Below are positions 1-30,040 of a stretch of 64,000 nucleotides of DNA, piece after piece. Source of the stretch: Siphonodentalium dalli (taxonomy: Eukaryota; Mollusca; Scaphopoda; Gadilida; Siphonodentaliidae); contig CP136069.1 in the NCBI GenBank assembly GCA_032622095.1, positions 10,868,036 through 10,932,035 of the forward strand. The letters are read 5' to 3'. A program made the position numbers and the translations under genes. A model generated the notes under the pieces. It saw nothing but the letters and a program-made list of their open reading frames with translations. It did no database searches and had not been told where the DNA came from. Position 1 is the first letter of the stretch; every line of letters starts with the position of its first letter.

Positions 1-40
1 CCTCATTCTGCATATGACAGACACACTGTTTGCAGGCTTG
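1..40. mobile_element. right end of a hAT-like foldback MITE (family B), cut by window edge
   Basis: The sequence CCTCATTCTGC, then a short spacer, then TTTGCAGGCTTG, is the right terminus seen intact at 6831-6862. The next eight bases, AAATTACT, continue a repeat whose reverse complement lies at about 31365-31433. That copy has AAATTACT without this element, so it behaves like an empty site. Confidence 0.6.
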
Positions 41-345
41 AAATTACTATTTCTTTGGCTTCGGGGGTGAAAAATATTTTATTCGAGTCGAGGAACCCAC
101 CCCTCAAAGTGTCAAATCCAAGATGGCTGTCAGCGGTCATGTTTTTCATTGAAAATTGTTCAAATTTGACAGCTCCCATCTAGCAGTGATCCCAAACTCA
201 TATACTGAATATCATTGAAATCGGTAAAAATATTTTCAGTTTTCAAGCTAACGGTTCTGAACGATAAAAATCGCTAAAAATGGACAAACTAAGACCCATA
301 ACTCTCATATAGAAGATTGGACCAACCTGGTTTTCGAACTTGAGC
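41..345. repeat. interspersed repeat paragraphs of the 'GGTCATGTTTT ... GCTCCCATCTAG' type
   Basis: Positions 43-115 match the reverse complement of 31365-31433. The following stretch (120-290) resembles sequences at 54830-54960 and 55930-56110, sharing the order GGCTG...GCGGTCATGTTTT, then GACAGCTCCCATCTAG, then AACGATAAAAAT. It is also the probable ancestor of the tandem repeat that follows. No coding content was recognised. Confidence 0.55.
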
Positions 346-349
346 TAGA

Positions 350-1465
350 CATTGTTGCAACAGACCCATATACTAAATATCAATTAAATTGGTTGACGTT
401 AGTTTGAGTTATCACGCTAACGGTCGAAAACGATCAAAATTGCTAAAAAAAAAAAAAACATTGTTGCAACAGACCCATATACTAAATATCAATTAAATTG
501 GTTGACGTTAGTTTGAGTTATCACGCTAACGGTCGAAAACGATCAAAATTGCTAAAAAAAAAAACATTGTTGCAACAGACCCACATACTAAATATCAATT
601 AAATTGGTTGACGTTAGTTTGAGTTATCACGCTAACGGTCGAAAACGATCAAAATTGCTAAAACAAAAAAAAACATTGTTGCAACAGACCCACATACTAA
701 ATATCAATTAAATTGGTTGACGTTAGTTTGAGTTATCACGCTAACGGTCGAAAACGATCAAAATTGCTATAAAAAAAAACATTGTTGCAACAGACCCATA
801 TACTAAATATCAATTAAATTGGTTGACGTTAGTTTGAGTTATGATGCTAACGGTCGAAAACGATCAAAATTGCTAAAACAAAAAAAAACATTGTTGCAAC
901 AGACCCATATACTAAATATCAATTAAATTGGTTGACGTTAGTTTGAGTTATCACGCTAACGGTCGAAAACGATCAAAATTGCTAAAAAAAAAAAACATTG
1001 TTGCAACAGACCCATATACTAAATATCAATTAAATTGGTTGACGTTAGTTTGAGTTATCACGCTAACGGTCGAAAACGATCAAAATTGCTAAAACAAAAA
1101 AAAACATTGTTGCAACAGACCCATATACTAAATATCAATTAAATTGGTTGACGTTAGTTTGAGTTATCACGCTAACGGTCGAAAACGATCAAAATTGCTA
1201 AAAAAAAAAACATTGTTGCAACAGACCCATATACTAAATATCAATTAAATTGGTTGACGTTAGTTTGAGTTATCACGCTAACGGTCGAAAACGATCATAA
1301 TTGCTAAAACAAAAAAAAACATTGTTGCAACAGACCCATATACTAAATATCAATTAAATTGGTTGACGTTAGTTTGAGTTATCACGCTAACGGTCGAAAA
1401 CGATCAAAATTGCTAAAACAAAAAAAAACATTGTTGCAACAGACCCACATACTAAATATCAATTA
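350..1465. repeat. tandem repeat, alternating ~109 and ~106 bp units, about 10.3 copies
   Basis: Units start with CATTGTTGCAACAGACCC at about 350, 459, 565, 674, 780, 889, 996, 1105, 1211, 1320 and 1429. Lengths mostly alternate because the A-tract between units is either interrupted by C (longer) or shorter and uninterrupted. This gives a two-unit higher-order period of about 215 bp. Secondary variants (CATATACT or CACATACT) are scattered. The array ends abruptly at 1465 inside a unit. Confidence 0.95.
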
Positions 1466-1636
1466 CCGTCCGCATACCGACCTCGCCAAAGCATAAGTCA
1501 AGTTTTGAAAAAACTTGACTAAAATATGTTGTTGTTATTGTTGTCAAATAGCCTAAGTATGTTATAGGATTGGATATCTGAATATACTGAGTATGTTAAG
1601 ATAACCTTCTGTTGGGAGATCTAAACAGAATGAGTC

Positions 1637-1796
1637 TTAACCTTTTCATGGCGGGAGCTGCGTTGATGCAGCATAAAATACCCTGGGCCAGTGCATTCTT
1701 GTATAATTATATGCGAGTCTCCCATAGGATATAAGAGAATGCATTGGCACATGGCTTTCGCAAAATTTCATGAAGCTCCAGTCATGAAAGGGTTAA
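1637..1796. mobile_element. TTAA-flanked MITE (family A, short form)
   Basis: TTAA lies at both ends (1637-1640, 1793-1796), with near-matching termini CCTTTTCATG and CATGAAAGG. A single degenerate copy of the family hairpin lies at about 1690-1756. TTAA target sites with termini starting CC(C/T)TT fit the piggyBac superfamily. No transposase is present. Confidence 0.7.
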
Positions 1797-1799
1797 CCC

Positions 1800-2138
1800 T
1801 TTGGTGAGTAGAACGACATATATTTAGCCTTACGGTTCGCGAGTGGAACGACATATGTAATTTCAGGAAGTGTCATTTTTATGTAGACATAACTTCAATT
1901 AATCATCTGATTTATAAATGAATTGTATAGGAGATATTTTGATTAATATAATGTCCAAATGTATAAGTGCAATAGATTATGATAGCATACGTAAACAGAA
2001 AATACACATCAATTAAAACAAATTATTGGACCCATTTGACCCGAATTTGTTAATAATTATTGCTATGACGTTGACGTTAAACTCATGCATGAAATCATGT
2101 ATATGACGTTATAAATAATCTCCAAAGGTTTAATATAG
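1800..2138. other. AT-rich intronic stretch, nothing recognised
   Basis: It lies in the intron downstream of CFAP157 exon 5. It holds an imperfect repeat of GAACGACATAT (two copies at about 1810 and 1848) and otherwise unremarkable AT-rich DNA. No exon continuation of CFAP157 was found on the minus strand. Confidence 0.5.
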
Positions 2139-2184
2139 TAACCTTCCGATTGGAGATTAAATTTAATGATTAAGTCTTAATAAC
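2139..2184. repeat. duplicate of CFAP157 exon 5 end plus donor
   Basis: On the minus strand this reads CTCCAATCGGAAGGTTAC, parallel to the true exon end CTCCAACCAGAAGGTTAT. A further copy starts at 1612 (CTCCCAACAGAAGGTTAT). The spacer AAGTCTTAA is also shared. This resembles the larger amplification next to exon 4. Confidence 0.6.
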
Positions 2185-20560
<18,376 letters not shown>

Positions 20561-20654
20561 TTTGTTTGATATATTCTTATATTCTTAAATATGTGACAAA
20601 ATTATCTCAACAGGAAAAGAAATTTCATAGAGGCGGCCATATTGTTGACATCCG

Positions 20655-20676
20655 GGTCATTGGTCGCGCGGCAACA
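20655..20676 (-). promoter_or_regulatory. possible CFAP157 promoter elements (CCAAT box, imperfect X-box-like site)
   Basis: About 100 bp upstream of the CFAP157 start codon, the minus strand carries CCAAT (20659-20663). Overlapping it is GTTGCCGCGCGACC (20662-20675), whose first half matches the RFX X-box half site used by many ciliary genes. The second half matches poorly, so this is a suggestion only. Confidence 0.25.
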
Positions 20677-20689
20677 CCACGACGAATAG

Positions 20690-21836
20690 GCCAACGGTAG
20701 TGGATTATGTGTACCAACACTGGTATATCGGTGTTTTGTCATGTTTATCTGTTATGTTGCGTTCAGTGAAATCAATCGGAACTCACTTCGTCCGAATTTG
20801 TCGCCTTGACAATATACCATTATCTACCATTCAGCGTTATGACAGACAAAGGATTCATTAGTGGTAATCAGGGGCGTGGCTAGGGGTCTCCGTTGGGGTG
20901 GGGGGGGGGGGGGGTGTCCACCTTGGGAAATTCCAATTGCACCCCCTTGAATCAGAATCAGACCAAACACAAGTTTTGCACAATTCCATTTGCACTGCAC
21001 CCCCTTGCACCTCAGTGCTCAGGCCTAATATCCTATATATTCATAATAAACTATGGTTCTATAGACTATAGGCCTATTCCCTATACATGAGAACATTCAG
21101 ATATTTTAACCTAAAAAAATGCATAAATCCTAACATCTAGTGGTCTAACCCCAGACAAATACACACGGCTACGAGCAAGAGACCAGGACAAACCGGCTGA
21201 CCAAGCATGGTTGTTCGGCTCGGTGTGAGAAAATTTTGAAATTTTTTGAAAAATTACAAATCATAGCATCTAGAGTTGCCTCAACTGAAGCTTTCCTAGT
21301 GTTGGAAATTTCAAACCTCATGCTCCCCCTCAGGTTGGAAAATTCTCCAACCGATGACCATTTCAGTCTACTGGAATTTGCCTGTTAAAATCGTGCAATT
21401 ATCTTGCAAAAATTAATCATACAGGTATTTGAAGGCAAATTCCAGTAGCACTGTTACAAGTGGAACAAGATAAATGTTACTTCTCATGTCTTTCGCTTTA
21501 GTAAAGATGCATGTTATGTGCACGTTTCCGTTCATTTTCTGGCACCATGTTGTTTTCTATGACGAAATGCCCGCAGAAACATACCGTGCAAACTTGCCAG
21601 CGTATGAACGTACCCTAAGAGTGTATTTGTAATTCAATGGTGACGTTCGAACAATAAACTATTCATTCAGTTGAGTTTCTCTCGCACAACATGATCAGAG
21701 TATGTGTTTACATAGATGAAAACTTAACCTATATAATTGCATGCGAATTTTTCGTAACGGATTCTAACGCATACCGCTGCCCATATCCTCATTTCTTCGT
21801 GTACATACATCCCTGTTATACTTCACTTATAATACT
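20690..21836. other. intergenic sequence upstream of CFAP157; nothing coding recognised
   Basis: It contains an 18-base G run (about 20896-20913), repeated 'CACCCCCTTG' text, and a small inverted pair CTACTGGAATTTGCCT / AGGCAAATTCCAGTAG (about 21370 and 21432). Short open frames here show no recognisable domains. Confidence 0.5.
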
Positions 21837-22001
21837 ATATAAGGATTAACTGTCATGTGGACTGTTTTTATGGAGATGTAACCGTGAGGTAAGTGGACAT
21901 AACTTGTGTAAAACCCGAAGGGTTTTACATACAAGTTATGACCACTTACCTCACGGTTACATCTCCATAAAAATAGTCCACATGACAGTTAATCCTTATA
22001 T
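21837..22001. repeat. 165-bp near-perfect palindrome
   Basis: ATATAAGGATTAACTGTCAT opens it and its complement closes it. The loop is only GAA between AAAACCC and GGGTTTT. It has a few mismatches over ~80-bp arms. It may be a full-length foldback MITE or a hairpin RNA source. Confidence 0.93.
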
Positions 22002-23945
22002 TTATATACATTTAGCGAAAAAGCCACTTTTGTAAATGTATTTAAATCGAAAAGTGTATCGCGACAAGATCAGCCCAAAATACCCAATAGCACCCTTGGC
22101 AAAAGTTAATAAGTACAATTTCTCTTCATATTGAAACCCGATGATGTATTAAGTCAATCCTGCGCGAGTCCAAATGCGCCCAAAACATTACGCGTTCGTC
22201 TTTCCAAACCCAATGACGTATCGATGGTGTTATGAGCTTGGTGTTATGATGCGTTGCGCATTCACCGAGAAATAACTGCAGCTAGCCACGTGGGCGCCGA
22301 CCAATCAGAATGCTGGATTTAGTGATGACAACACTTAGTGTGTAAATATATTAGTATAACGTTGATGTACAACACGGGTGTACTTGTATATTGTGGAGGC
22401 CGGCCAGTGGAACGTTCCTCGCATCTATTCTGCATGATTTTGGTGTAGCTTTATTTATGTAGCTTGAGTGAAATGGTGAACAACATAATCAAAGCAACTT
22501 TAAATGTTCACACTCGCTATCAAATCAATTTGTTTTATAAACATTATGTTGACATTACACTTAACCTAAAATATGTGTGTATACGTGCTAAGTTACAAAA
22601 TGCAACCGACCTTTCCCGTGCCCAGCTTCAAAGTAGTTCCATGAAGCTGTTATTCGGAAGATATGAGAATGGTGGCGAACAGCGGTGAATATGTTTGTTC
22701 CGATATTGGGAAGTAGGTGAGTCTTAGACCCCGAAGCCACGACAAATAGTTTTCATGGCTGGCTCAACCGATTTTCGTGGCTGGTTAGCTAGCTAAGCCG
22801 GCTCAGTCACGACGTTCGTGGCTGACGAAATATGGCGGCTCAGCCGGCTGAGATGTTATCATTCAGCGTATTTTCGTTTCCGAAATGTTCCTAATCCCCT
22901 GTTACCGGTTATAGACGCCGTTTTTTTTAGCGTTTGTGGTGAACCCGTATAATTCCAGACCACACGTAATCTTTTGATGTTGGGCTTTTCCATTATGGCG
23001 AAAATTCACGAAGGACTGGCTTGGATATACTATGTAGTTTCCCATCTAATCGGTATAAGTAGTTACATTGGGACTTCTGTCGACTTCAGACTGCTATCAT
23101 CACTGCCATCTTGCGATATATGCATGCATCATTGGAATGATGAACCCGATAGTAATGATATATAATATTTCAAACTATTTTCTATTCTTATGTGTATATA
23201 TTGACAAATGCCAGTGATGTCTGAGACTGGGTGTTGTCGATATAAACAATTTATATTTTAACCCCTTCAATACCGAATGGATGCGCCCATTCAGTTATAT
23301 ATGAAAGCATGCATTTGGGATAGTCTGTAGGGGGCAGGACCTGGTGTTCTGATAATATAACAGCCATGCCTGTCCATGCGAGTATGCCAATATTAGGCAA
23401 TGCGGTTTAGTTCTTTGTGATTCACAGTACAGTTGTGCTTGACATATAAGCCCATGCACACGGCTCAGCCATTTTACAATTTCGGCGGCGGAGATTTTTA
23501 AATGTGGCTGGCGTTAGAAATAATATGGCTGACGGCGGCTTGTGGCCAATATGGCTGGCGGCGGCGGCGTGCGATGGCGGCTTCGGGCTCTAGTGAGTCT
23601 GTCCAATAGTGTACATGTTTCACGGGAACTTGCTCATTCAACAGTGGCACATTTTATCCACAACGTGTTTTATTATTCTTGAGATGTCTACAATAAGAAT
23701 ATGTAATTTTTCTGAATGTTTAACTTGTGTTTGTTTAAAATTCACATTTTTGTTCTTGGAAGCTATGTCAAATGATTGAGGCCCATTATCACCCTTGGGT
23801 CTAATATTAACCAGGGAATTGTTTTTGTCTGTTGTGAATAGGTCAGCAATGAACTAGAATGAGAGTTTTATGGAAGCCAAATATATACGCACATAGAAAC
23901 ATAGAAATAGCAGAATGTTAATTGTTGTTAAAAGATTGTCAGTAT
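22002..23945. other. intergenic, nothing coding recognised
   Basis: Local GGCTGGCGGCGG-type low-complexity text (about 23480-23585) and GGCTCAGCCGGCTGAG motifs near 22800 and 22850. Short frames at 22464-22688 and 22974-23165 lack family features and splice support. Confidence 0.45.
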
Positions 23946-23949
23946 AATG

Positions 23950-24110
23950 ATTATGTTTAGGACAATTGGAGCAGATTCTGGCGGCGTGAGATCAAATCAT
24001 CTGAATGGCGTTCAATACTCTTTTTCTTTCTTTTTTTCGTTTCTTTTTTCGTTTTTAAAAATATATAATGATACTAAGTTGATTTTAAAAGACCGTTATG
24101 ATCCGGCAAT
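23950..24110. repeat. degenerate SINE copy
   Basis: It shares with 24338-24500 the order CTGGCG, GAGATCAAATC (decayed B box), ATGGCGTTCAA, a T-rich tract, and the tail GTTGATTTTAAAAGACCG. The tRNA-like head is missing or decayed. Confidence 0.55.
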
Positions 24111-24337
24111 CGACGGTTCATGAATATTCAAGAGTCGTGCATCAAGTATCTACACTACTGTAGCCAAAGGCGAATGCGACTGTATATGTCATTTAAAAAT
24201 GATCTGGCTCGTGCATGCAAAAGTTTCACTTTCATCAATGATCTCTAATATTAAGTTGAGACTCAGTACTACATTCACTGCAAAACGAGTTATATTCAAT
24301 GAGATTAACATAACTATCAACCGTCAACAGTTTTAAC

Positions 24338-24500
24338 GCAGCGTCGCCGCAGCCGAGTGGTTCTACCATCGGACTACAAACCTGGCGACATGGGATCGAA
24401 CCAGATGAGAGGCATTCAAAAGTGTTTTTTTTTATTGTTTTCACTTCTTCTTTGTTTTTTAATAATTAATTATACTGCGTTGATTTTAAAGGATCGCCAC
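24338..24500. repeat. tRNA-derived SINE
   Basis: The head resembles tRNA-Ser: A-box-like CAGCCGAGTGG (24350-24360) and B-box-like GGATCGAACC (24393-24402), about 33 bp apart. It is followed by a T-rich linker and the tail GTTGATTTTAAAGGATCG, shared with the neighbouring copy. The cloverleaf 3' half does not close properly, so it is a SINE rather than a functional tRNA. Confidence 0.6.
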
Positions 24501-26310
24501 TGCTATTAATTTTCAGTACAACATTAGCCATTTGCACTGAAAACATTACTGGTAATCTGGTATGTGAAACAGACGACATATTCAAGTGGCCTCTACTTCT
24601 GCACAGAACACTGATCTATAACTCTAAATAAATGCATTACTTTAATAAAACATGGGAATTATTAATGCTGTGCACTTACCTGGACAATCTTGCCAACCTT
24701 TACAACTGGAGTCAGTTCTCAGCTTTACTTGGATGTTCTCTTTCAAAATACTATAAATCGCGTACAGACATGGGTGTGTCTGCTAACTACGCTGCTTTGG
24801 TCTCTCGTGCACGTTTATTAACCCTTCCTTGCCAAATGCAATATGGGAAAATACAACAAGCTACACCATATTGAGCGCACATAGGCCTATATATAGACCA
24901 ACAGCCGCTGAGAGTTCGACCATTATTCATGAAGCTTGTCCAAATCCATGCTCAAAATTGCCATATTACATAGCATTATACGATAGCCTACTGATTTTCA
25001 AGAGCGAAGTATGGCCAACAAGAGCAAGCTCTCCCAGCGTCAGAATCCTTTCTCATGGATAGTGACGCTGTTAAAACACCGATTTTTTACACGATTCTTG
25101 TAAATCTGTAAACAACTCTGGCTTAGATTGCTACAGTGGATTTTTAATAGAAACGGTAACGTATTCTGTCGGTAACGTATTCTGTCGGAATCAAACACTT
25201 ATTTCAGTGGCAATTCATAAAAACTTCCAACTGGTCTAAATATGCGATGTGTATAATAAACTATATGTAATGTGCAAACAACTGAGTATGAGTAAATAAA
25301 CTACTCCCAACCGTTTTGGAGATGCAGGGTAAAAGCTTGGTAACGTATCTGTCGCAAAATTTCCGTACCATTCTAAAGTGGCATTACTTATGGAATTCCT
25401 TCGAACACTAGGCGGCAAACTGAACTGAGTGGTCATTACATAGATAATGTATTGTCTTCGTGTTCACTTTTACTGAGTGTTCCATGTTGTAAAAACAATT
25501 TCAAAAGCCATGTGTAAGAGTTATTTCGTCGCTAACGTATTCTGTCGCATAATTTTGCGACAGCCACTCCTGACGTCATAAAACTGTGGAAATTATCCAG
25601 GGTTTAGTGTCTATGCATGTGTGCTAACGCACGTGTCTTGTGGTTTAAATCGGCGATATCACGTTCCGCAGCGGATGGTAAAAACGCGGAATCGGCTGGT
25701 CGCGACATTTCACATACAGCTTGCGACAGGGTGTTTTGGGTCCATATAGACGACATGATGTAACGTGGACGCGCAGAAAGAGGCATTATGAGTCAGTGGT
25801 GATATTTATTCATTTGATATGATCTTATGTTGTAAAACTTAGGATAGCATGTCAAATATGTCACCCGTTTTCTTTCCGAAAATCAACAGCGACACGAAAA
25901 TTGCGCATTGGGCCCATTTAGCTGAGAATGTGCCAGTTACGTGAAACGTCATCGCATGCCTTGTAGAAGCCGATGTTAGTTTAGCGTCCCATTTGTTGAT
26001 TTAGGTATGCTTTTTCGAGGTTTTGGATCATGTAATAAATAGAACCCAATTTACTGGACGAGTTTTATAAATTCTGGAGACTCGTTGTAGATCATATATA
26101 CATCATACCATATCTCTACTTGATAGGACACATTTGTTGTTTAATTTGGATTTCCCGCCATTTGGAACCGAAACATTTATTTTTTGCTGAAAAATCGCTC
26201 TTTTTCACAGAAATATTTGTTTTCAAACATTATCATTCAAACGGATATTGTGATAATGTCGAAATATTTAATCCATATGGTGTAGTAGTTATCTGGTAAG
26301 CATATGTGGA
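24501..26310. other. intergenic; dispersed TAACGTATTCTGTCG motif, otherwise nothing recognised
   Basis: The 15-mer TAACGTATTCTGTCG occurs at 25157 and 25173 (tandem) and at 25533, with a one-base-deleted version at 25341. The frame at 24632-24874 has no recognisable domain. Confidence 0.45.
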
Positions 26311-26316
26311 AAGAAC

Positions 26317-26890
26317 GGTTTGCGAAATACTGGATTTTAGCTACCCCTCCACCAAACACGTTTTTGGTCGAAAAATTACATATTTTTTATAACGATTTTA
26401 CAACATTTTCTAATTGATCTTAATGGGACCCAATATGAATTGTGTACTGATCCGTTGGTCCAGAGTTGCCATTTAATTGATTGCAGATGTGTTCAGCTTT
26501 CCAGACCCCCAGTTACAACAGCTACATATTGTATTGACAACAGGTAATTCTGCATGCATTAACATCGATTTTGTTATACCAAAAGATTTGTTATAAACAA
26601 CGTGTGACAAATTATATAACGCATATCGCTCAGTAGTTATATGGATATCACATGTATGAAGAATTTGACAAAAAATTTGAACGGTTTGCGAGATATTGGA
26701 TTTTAGCTACCACTTCCCCGAACACGTTTTGGTCGAAAAATACATATTTATGATAACGACAGCACACACTTTAAAAAATATTTTTATTCTAATAGGACTA
26801 AATTATGATTCATGTGATGGAAACCGGATCCTTAGTCACCACGAGAATGGATACAAATATCATCAGGCTTCCAAACCCCCAGTTACAACA
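26317..26890. repeat. two diverged ~365-bp direct repeats
   Basis: GGTTTGCGAAATACTGGATT (about 26317) and GGTTTGCGAGATATTGGATT (about 26681) each start a paragraph. Both then carry AACACGTTTT(T)GGTCGAAAAA and end near CCCCCAGTTACAACA. Confidence 0.75.
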
Positions 26891-27276
26891 ACACATTTTA
26901 TTTATAACATGCATGTAATTTTATATTAATATATAGCGACTTTGTAGAACTGAAGTATTTATTATACACGGCACATAGTATAGACTAACATATACAGAAC
27001 AAAATCACTGTTGCTGCCTTAGTGTTAGTGTCCCTGACCCTCTAAATCGAGCAAAATATAGAAAATAATGGATATTGTGTTTTATCTATCATAAACTAAA
27101 GGCTAACCAAGGTGACAATCGTTAGCTCAAACATTGTTCTATGTTTTTAGGTCCCCGTACACTATTATAATTATCGAAGGATTACCTTGATAAAGGCATC
27201 ACAGAGGGTCGAACGCGTGCGCGCATTATACACTAATGAGTCTTTAGAGGTGTTATCATTCAATGTCTGTCACAAT

Positions 27277-28300
27277 GTTTATGGATATGTTGGTTCCAGA
27301 GATAGTGCGGCACTTTACAAAACACGGACGTATGGCAAATAGGAAAGACGATTCTTTTGTTTTTCGAAAACTCTCTACCCGATTTTAAATTTTGAACACA
27401 ATACGAACTGAATCTATATGTTCTCTATATTAACCCTTTACCCAACAAAACGGCCAAAAACGCCCAAATAAAGCTTCAACAGCCTAAAATATCTTCGGTC
27501 TGTCTCAATAACACCATACAAATATGGATATCATTGGAACCGGTTCATCGACCACATTGTGATGGTTACAGTTATGCCCTGTCCCAATGCATTCTCTTAT
27601 ATATGCGAGTCGACCATAGGTCTTCTCGCATATATAAGAGAATGCATTGGCCTAAAAAAATAAAAAAATTAACACTTTTTACCATTTTTTCTTATATTCT
27701 TTAACAATTTAATAATTTTTTCTTACATTTTTTAACAATTTTTAACAATTTTTCTATATTCTTTGACAATTTTATCATTTTTAATATGTGTTAAGCCAAT
27801 GCATTCTCTTATATATGCGAGGCGACCTATGGTCGACTCGCATATATAAGAGAATGCATTGGCACAGGGCCGTTCTGTTGGGTAAAGGGTTAAGCGACTT
27901 AACCTGAGAGTGTGGACGGAGGGTATTGTTCAAAATGGGAATACATACCTTATATGGGTGGCTTGTTTCACGTAACCGTGTGTCGCTTTACACAACGCGG
28001 CTGATAAATAAGAAAGACGAATTTGCTATGTTTTGAGGACTCCTACCCAATTGATTTATTAAAGTTGAACACATCACGAACTGAAAGGATTGTTCTCAAT
28101 ATTGAATGAGGATGTGGGCAAAGCTAGAGTAGTATGGTATCAGGACATAAACAATGTTTATGGATGGTTGGTTTCCCGAAGCCTTTGGCACTTTACAAAC
28201 AGCGGATTGTAAATGACATGCAAAGGCGAATATATTTTGTTTTGTGGGACCCCTTAACCCATTTAAACTCTTGGACACACTGCAGGGTTCATTCAGGACG
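27277..28300. repeat. three diverged repeat paragraphs, one split by a MITE
   Basis: Paragraphs near 27277-27430, 27960-28110 and 28155-28300 share TTTATGGAT..GTTGG, GGCACTTTACAAA, GAAAGACGA-like text and TTTTGTTTT..GACTCCTACCC. The MITE at 27434-27889 sits after the first. No intact frame. Confidence 0.55.
27430..27893. mobile_element. TTAA-flanked double-hairpin MITE (family A, CCCAACA subfamily)
   Basis: TTAA is at 27430-27433 and 27890-27893. The termini are CCCTTTACCCAACA and its inverse. Hairpins lie at about 27584-27653 and 27797-27865; the left one has a changed centre (GGTCTTCTC for GGTCGCCTC). It is the inverted-orientation sister of 5828-6218. Confidence 0.9.
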
Positions 28301-28862
28301 CTCGTGTATGGTAAACTGATATCGTTATATTTATTTCGACAAAAGAGGGATTATAGATTAATTACCCCATGTACACCCCCGTTTGATTTATTTCATCAAG
28401 GTGTGAACCATTAGCATAGCTTCGATATTAAATTTGCTATTTGATATTGAAGTTTCATAATGGCTTCATTTACACCGTTTGATTCAAAGTATGCCTAAAC
28501 ATCTATGTTTGTTGTCTATCGGAAGTGGCCTAACAATCACACCTGTTTTTGTTTAAAAACTGGTTCTATTTTTGTTTATATCTAACGACAGTCACTTTTA
28601 CATGTTGCATATATACACACAAAGGTATCTAAAAAATCGTGATATTAAGAACGAACTATATTATCGTGTTACATGGCGTTTAACAACACAGTCCTTTCTC
28701 ATCGGAAGCTATTTTAGCACTGAAGAGATAGCGGAATTGAGATGGCTTGTGGTGCGTAGTAACAGTAACCATGCAGCCTACAGGTGGGCGGGACGTAGGG
28801 ATAGGTCCATTATGTATACATGTGTTTACTTTGATCACACGATGTCCTCCATGTAAACAATA

Positions 28863-29321
28863 TGTGACCCGCCATATCAAATCCAGTCGTAAGTCGGGAT
28901 TTTTTTACCCTGTGCCAATGCATTCTCTTATATATGCGAGTCGACCATAGGTCGCCTCGCATATATAAGAGAATGCATTGGCCTAACAATTTTTAACAAT
29001 TTTAATAATTTGTTCTTGTATTCTTTAACAATTTTATAATTTCACCCATACAGAGCCCCAGACAAACATGAGCAGACGACACTCTTCTATATGCTTCTAT
29101 ATATGTGTGGGGCTCCCTGCAGGGTAATGAATGTTTTTTATTTTATGTCCTAAAAATTGTAAGAAACATTTATTTAAAAAACATGATAAAAAATTGTTAG
29201 GCCAATGCATTCTCTTATATATGCGAGGCGACCTATGGTCGACTTGCATATATAAGAGAATGCATTGGCACATAGTAAAATAAATCCCGACTTACGACTG
29301 GATTTGATATGGCGGGTCACA
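28863..29321. mobile_element. TA-flanked double-hairpin MITE (family D), complete
   Basis: 459 bp, the same length as the copy at 12253. The ends TGTGACCCGCCATATCAAAT and the inverse are followed by the two core hairpins (about 28915-28983 and 29199-29269). TA lies on each side. Confidence 0.92.
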
Positions 29322-29435
29322 TATCAACCCAGAATTGGAGTCACCAAATATATCGAGATAGAACAATGCATAATGTTATATCTACACTGGTCGGCCACAT
29401 AAACACATTAAACGAGTTGAGTTAAATAGAAGATA

Positions 29436-29548
29436 TTTGACCCGCCATATCAAATCCAGTCGTAAGTCGGGATTTTTTTACCCTGTGCCAATGCATTCTC
29501 TTATATATGCGAGTCGACCATAGGTCGCCTCGCATATCTAAGAGAATA
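29436..29548. mobile_element. family D MITE, right part lost
   Basis: The left end TTTGACCCGCCATATCAAAT and most of one hairpin are present. The sequence then passes within the hairpin's inner arm (AAGAGAATATATAAG) into the block duplicated at 61.7 kb. Confidence 0.8.
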
Positions 29549-29831
29549 TATAAGAAAGGTGTGCCATCTACATACCTCAACGTCCTGTTTAGAGCAGATC
29601 ACACTCGTATTATCTACATTTCCAATAAAAAGAAATTCTTATTTAAACTGGACGATCGCCGACTGTTTAACATTAGGAGATGGCAGTTTGCACGTTATAT
29701 GGACTGGTCCTTTTATTCTTAACAGGTATTTAGCTTTCATGTATGTAATCTGTCGATAATTACCGTTTAGTGTAACCACCACAATCGTCTTTGTATTCTT
29801 AAAAGTTATTTAGCTCACGCCGAAACCATTT

Positions 29832-29933
29832 ATGACTTGTAATATTTGTGGAGAAGATATTGGTAATGGATGCCATTTTTTAATTATCTGCAATGAACTG
29901 AAACAAATGCGACAGATGTACTTCCCCAGATAA
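29832..29933 (+). pseudogene. fragment resembling a LINE reverse transcriptase C-terminal CCHC segment
   Basis: A 33-residue frame contains CNICGEDIGNGCHFLIIC, with C-x2-C-x8-H-x4-C spacing, then ELKQMRQMYFPR. Zinc-knuckle segments of this layout close many non-LTR retrotransposon polymerases. It stops at 29933. The paralog at about 62640-62740 keeps the motif but not the upstream part. The assignment rests on motif shape alone. Confidence 0.4.
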
Positions 29934-30040
29934 CCACACACACTCTGCATTCACATAATTAGCTTCCTTAAGAATCAGTACAAATCGCGATACGGTTACA
30001 CGATTGTTTAGGGATGTTCATCAGGCAATAACTGAATGGG

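Noticed and set aside
24338-24412. Functional tRNA-Ser gene
   Set aside because: A and B boxes are recognisable, but the T-arm and acceptor stem do not pair and it continues into a shared SINE tail.
24632-24874. 80-codon plus-strand frame as a small gene
   Set aside because: Low-complexity-free but unrecognised, no flanking exons or conserved motif; length is within chance for AT-moderate DNA.
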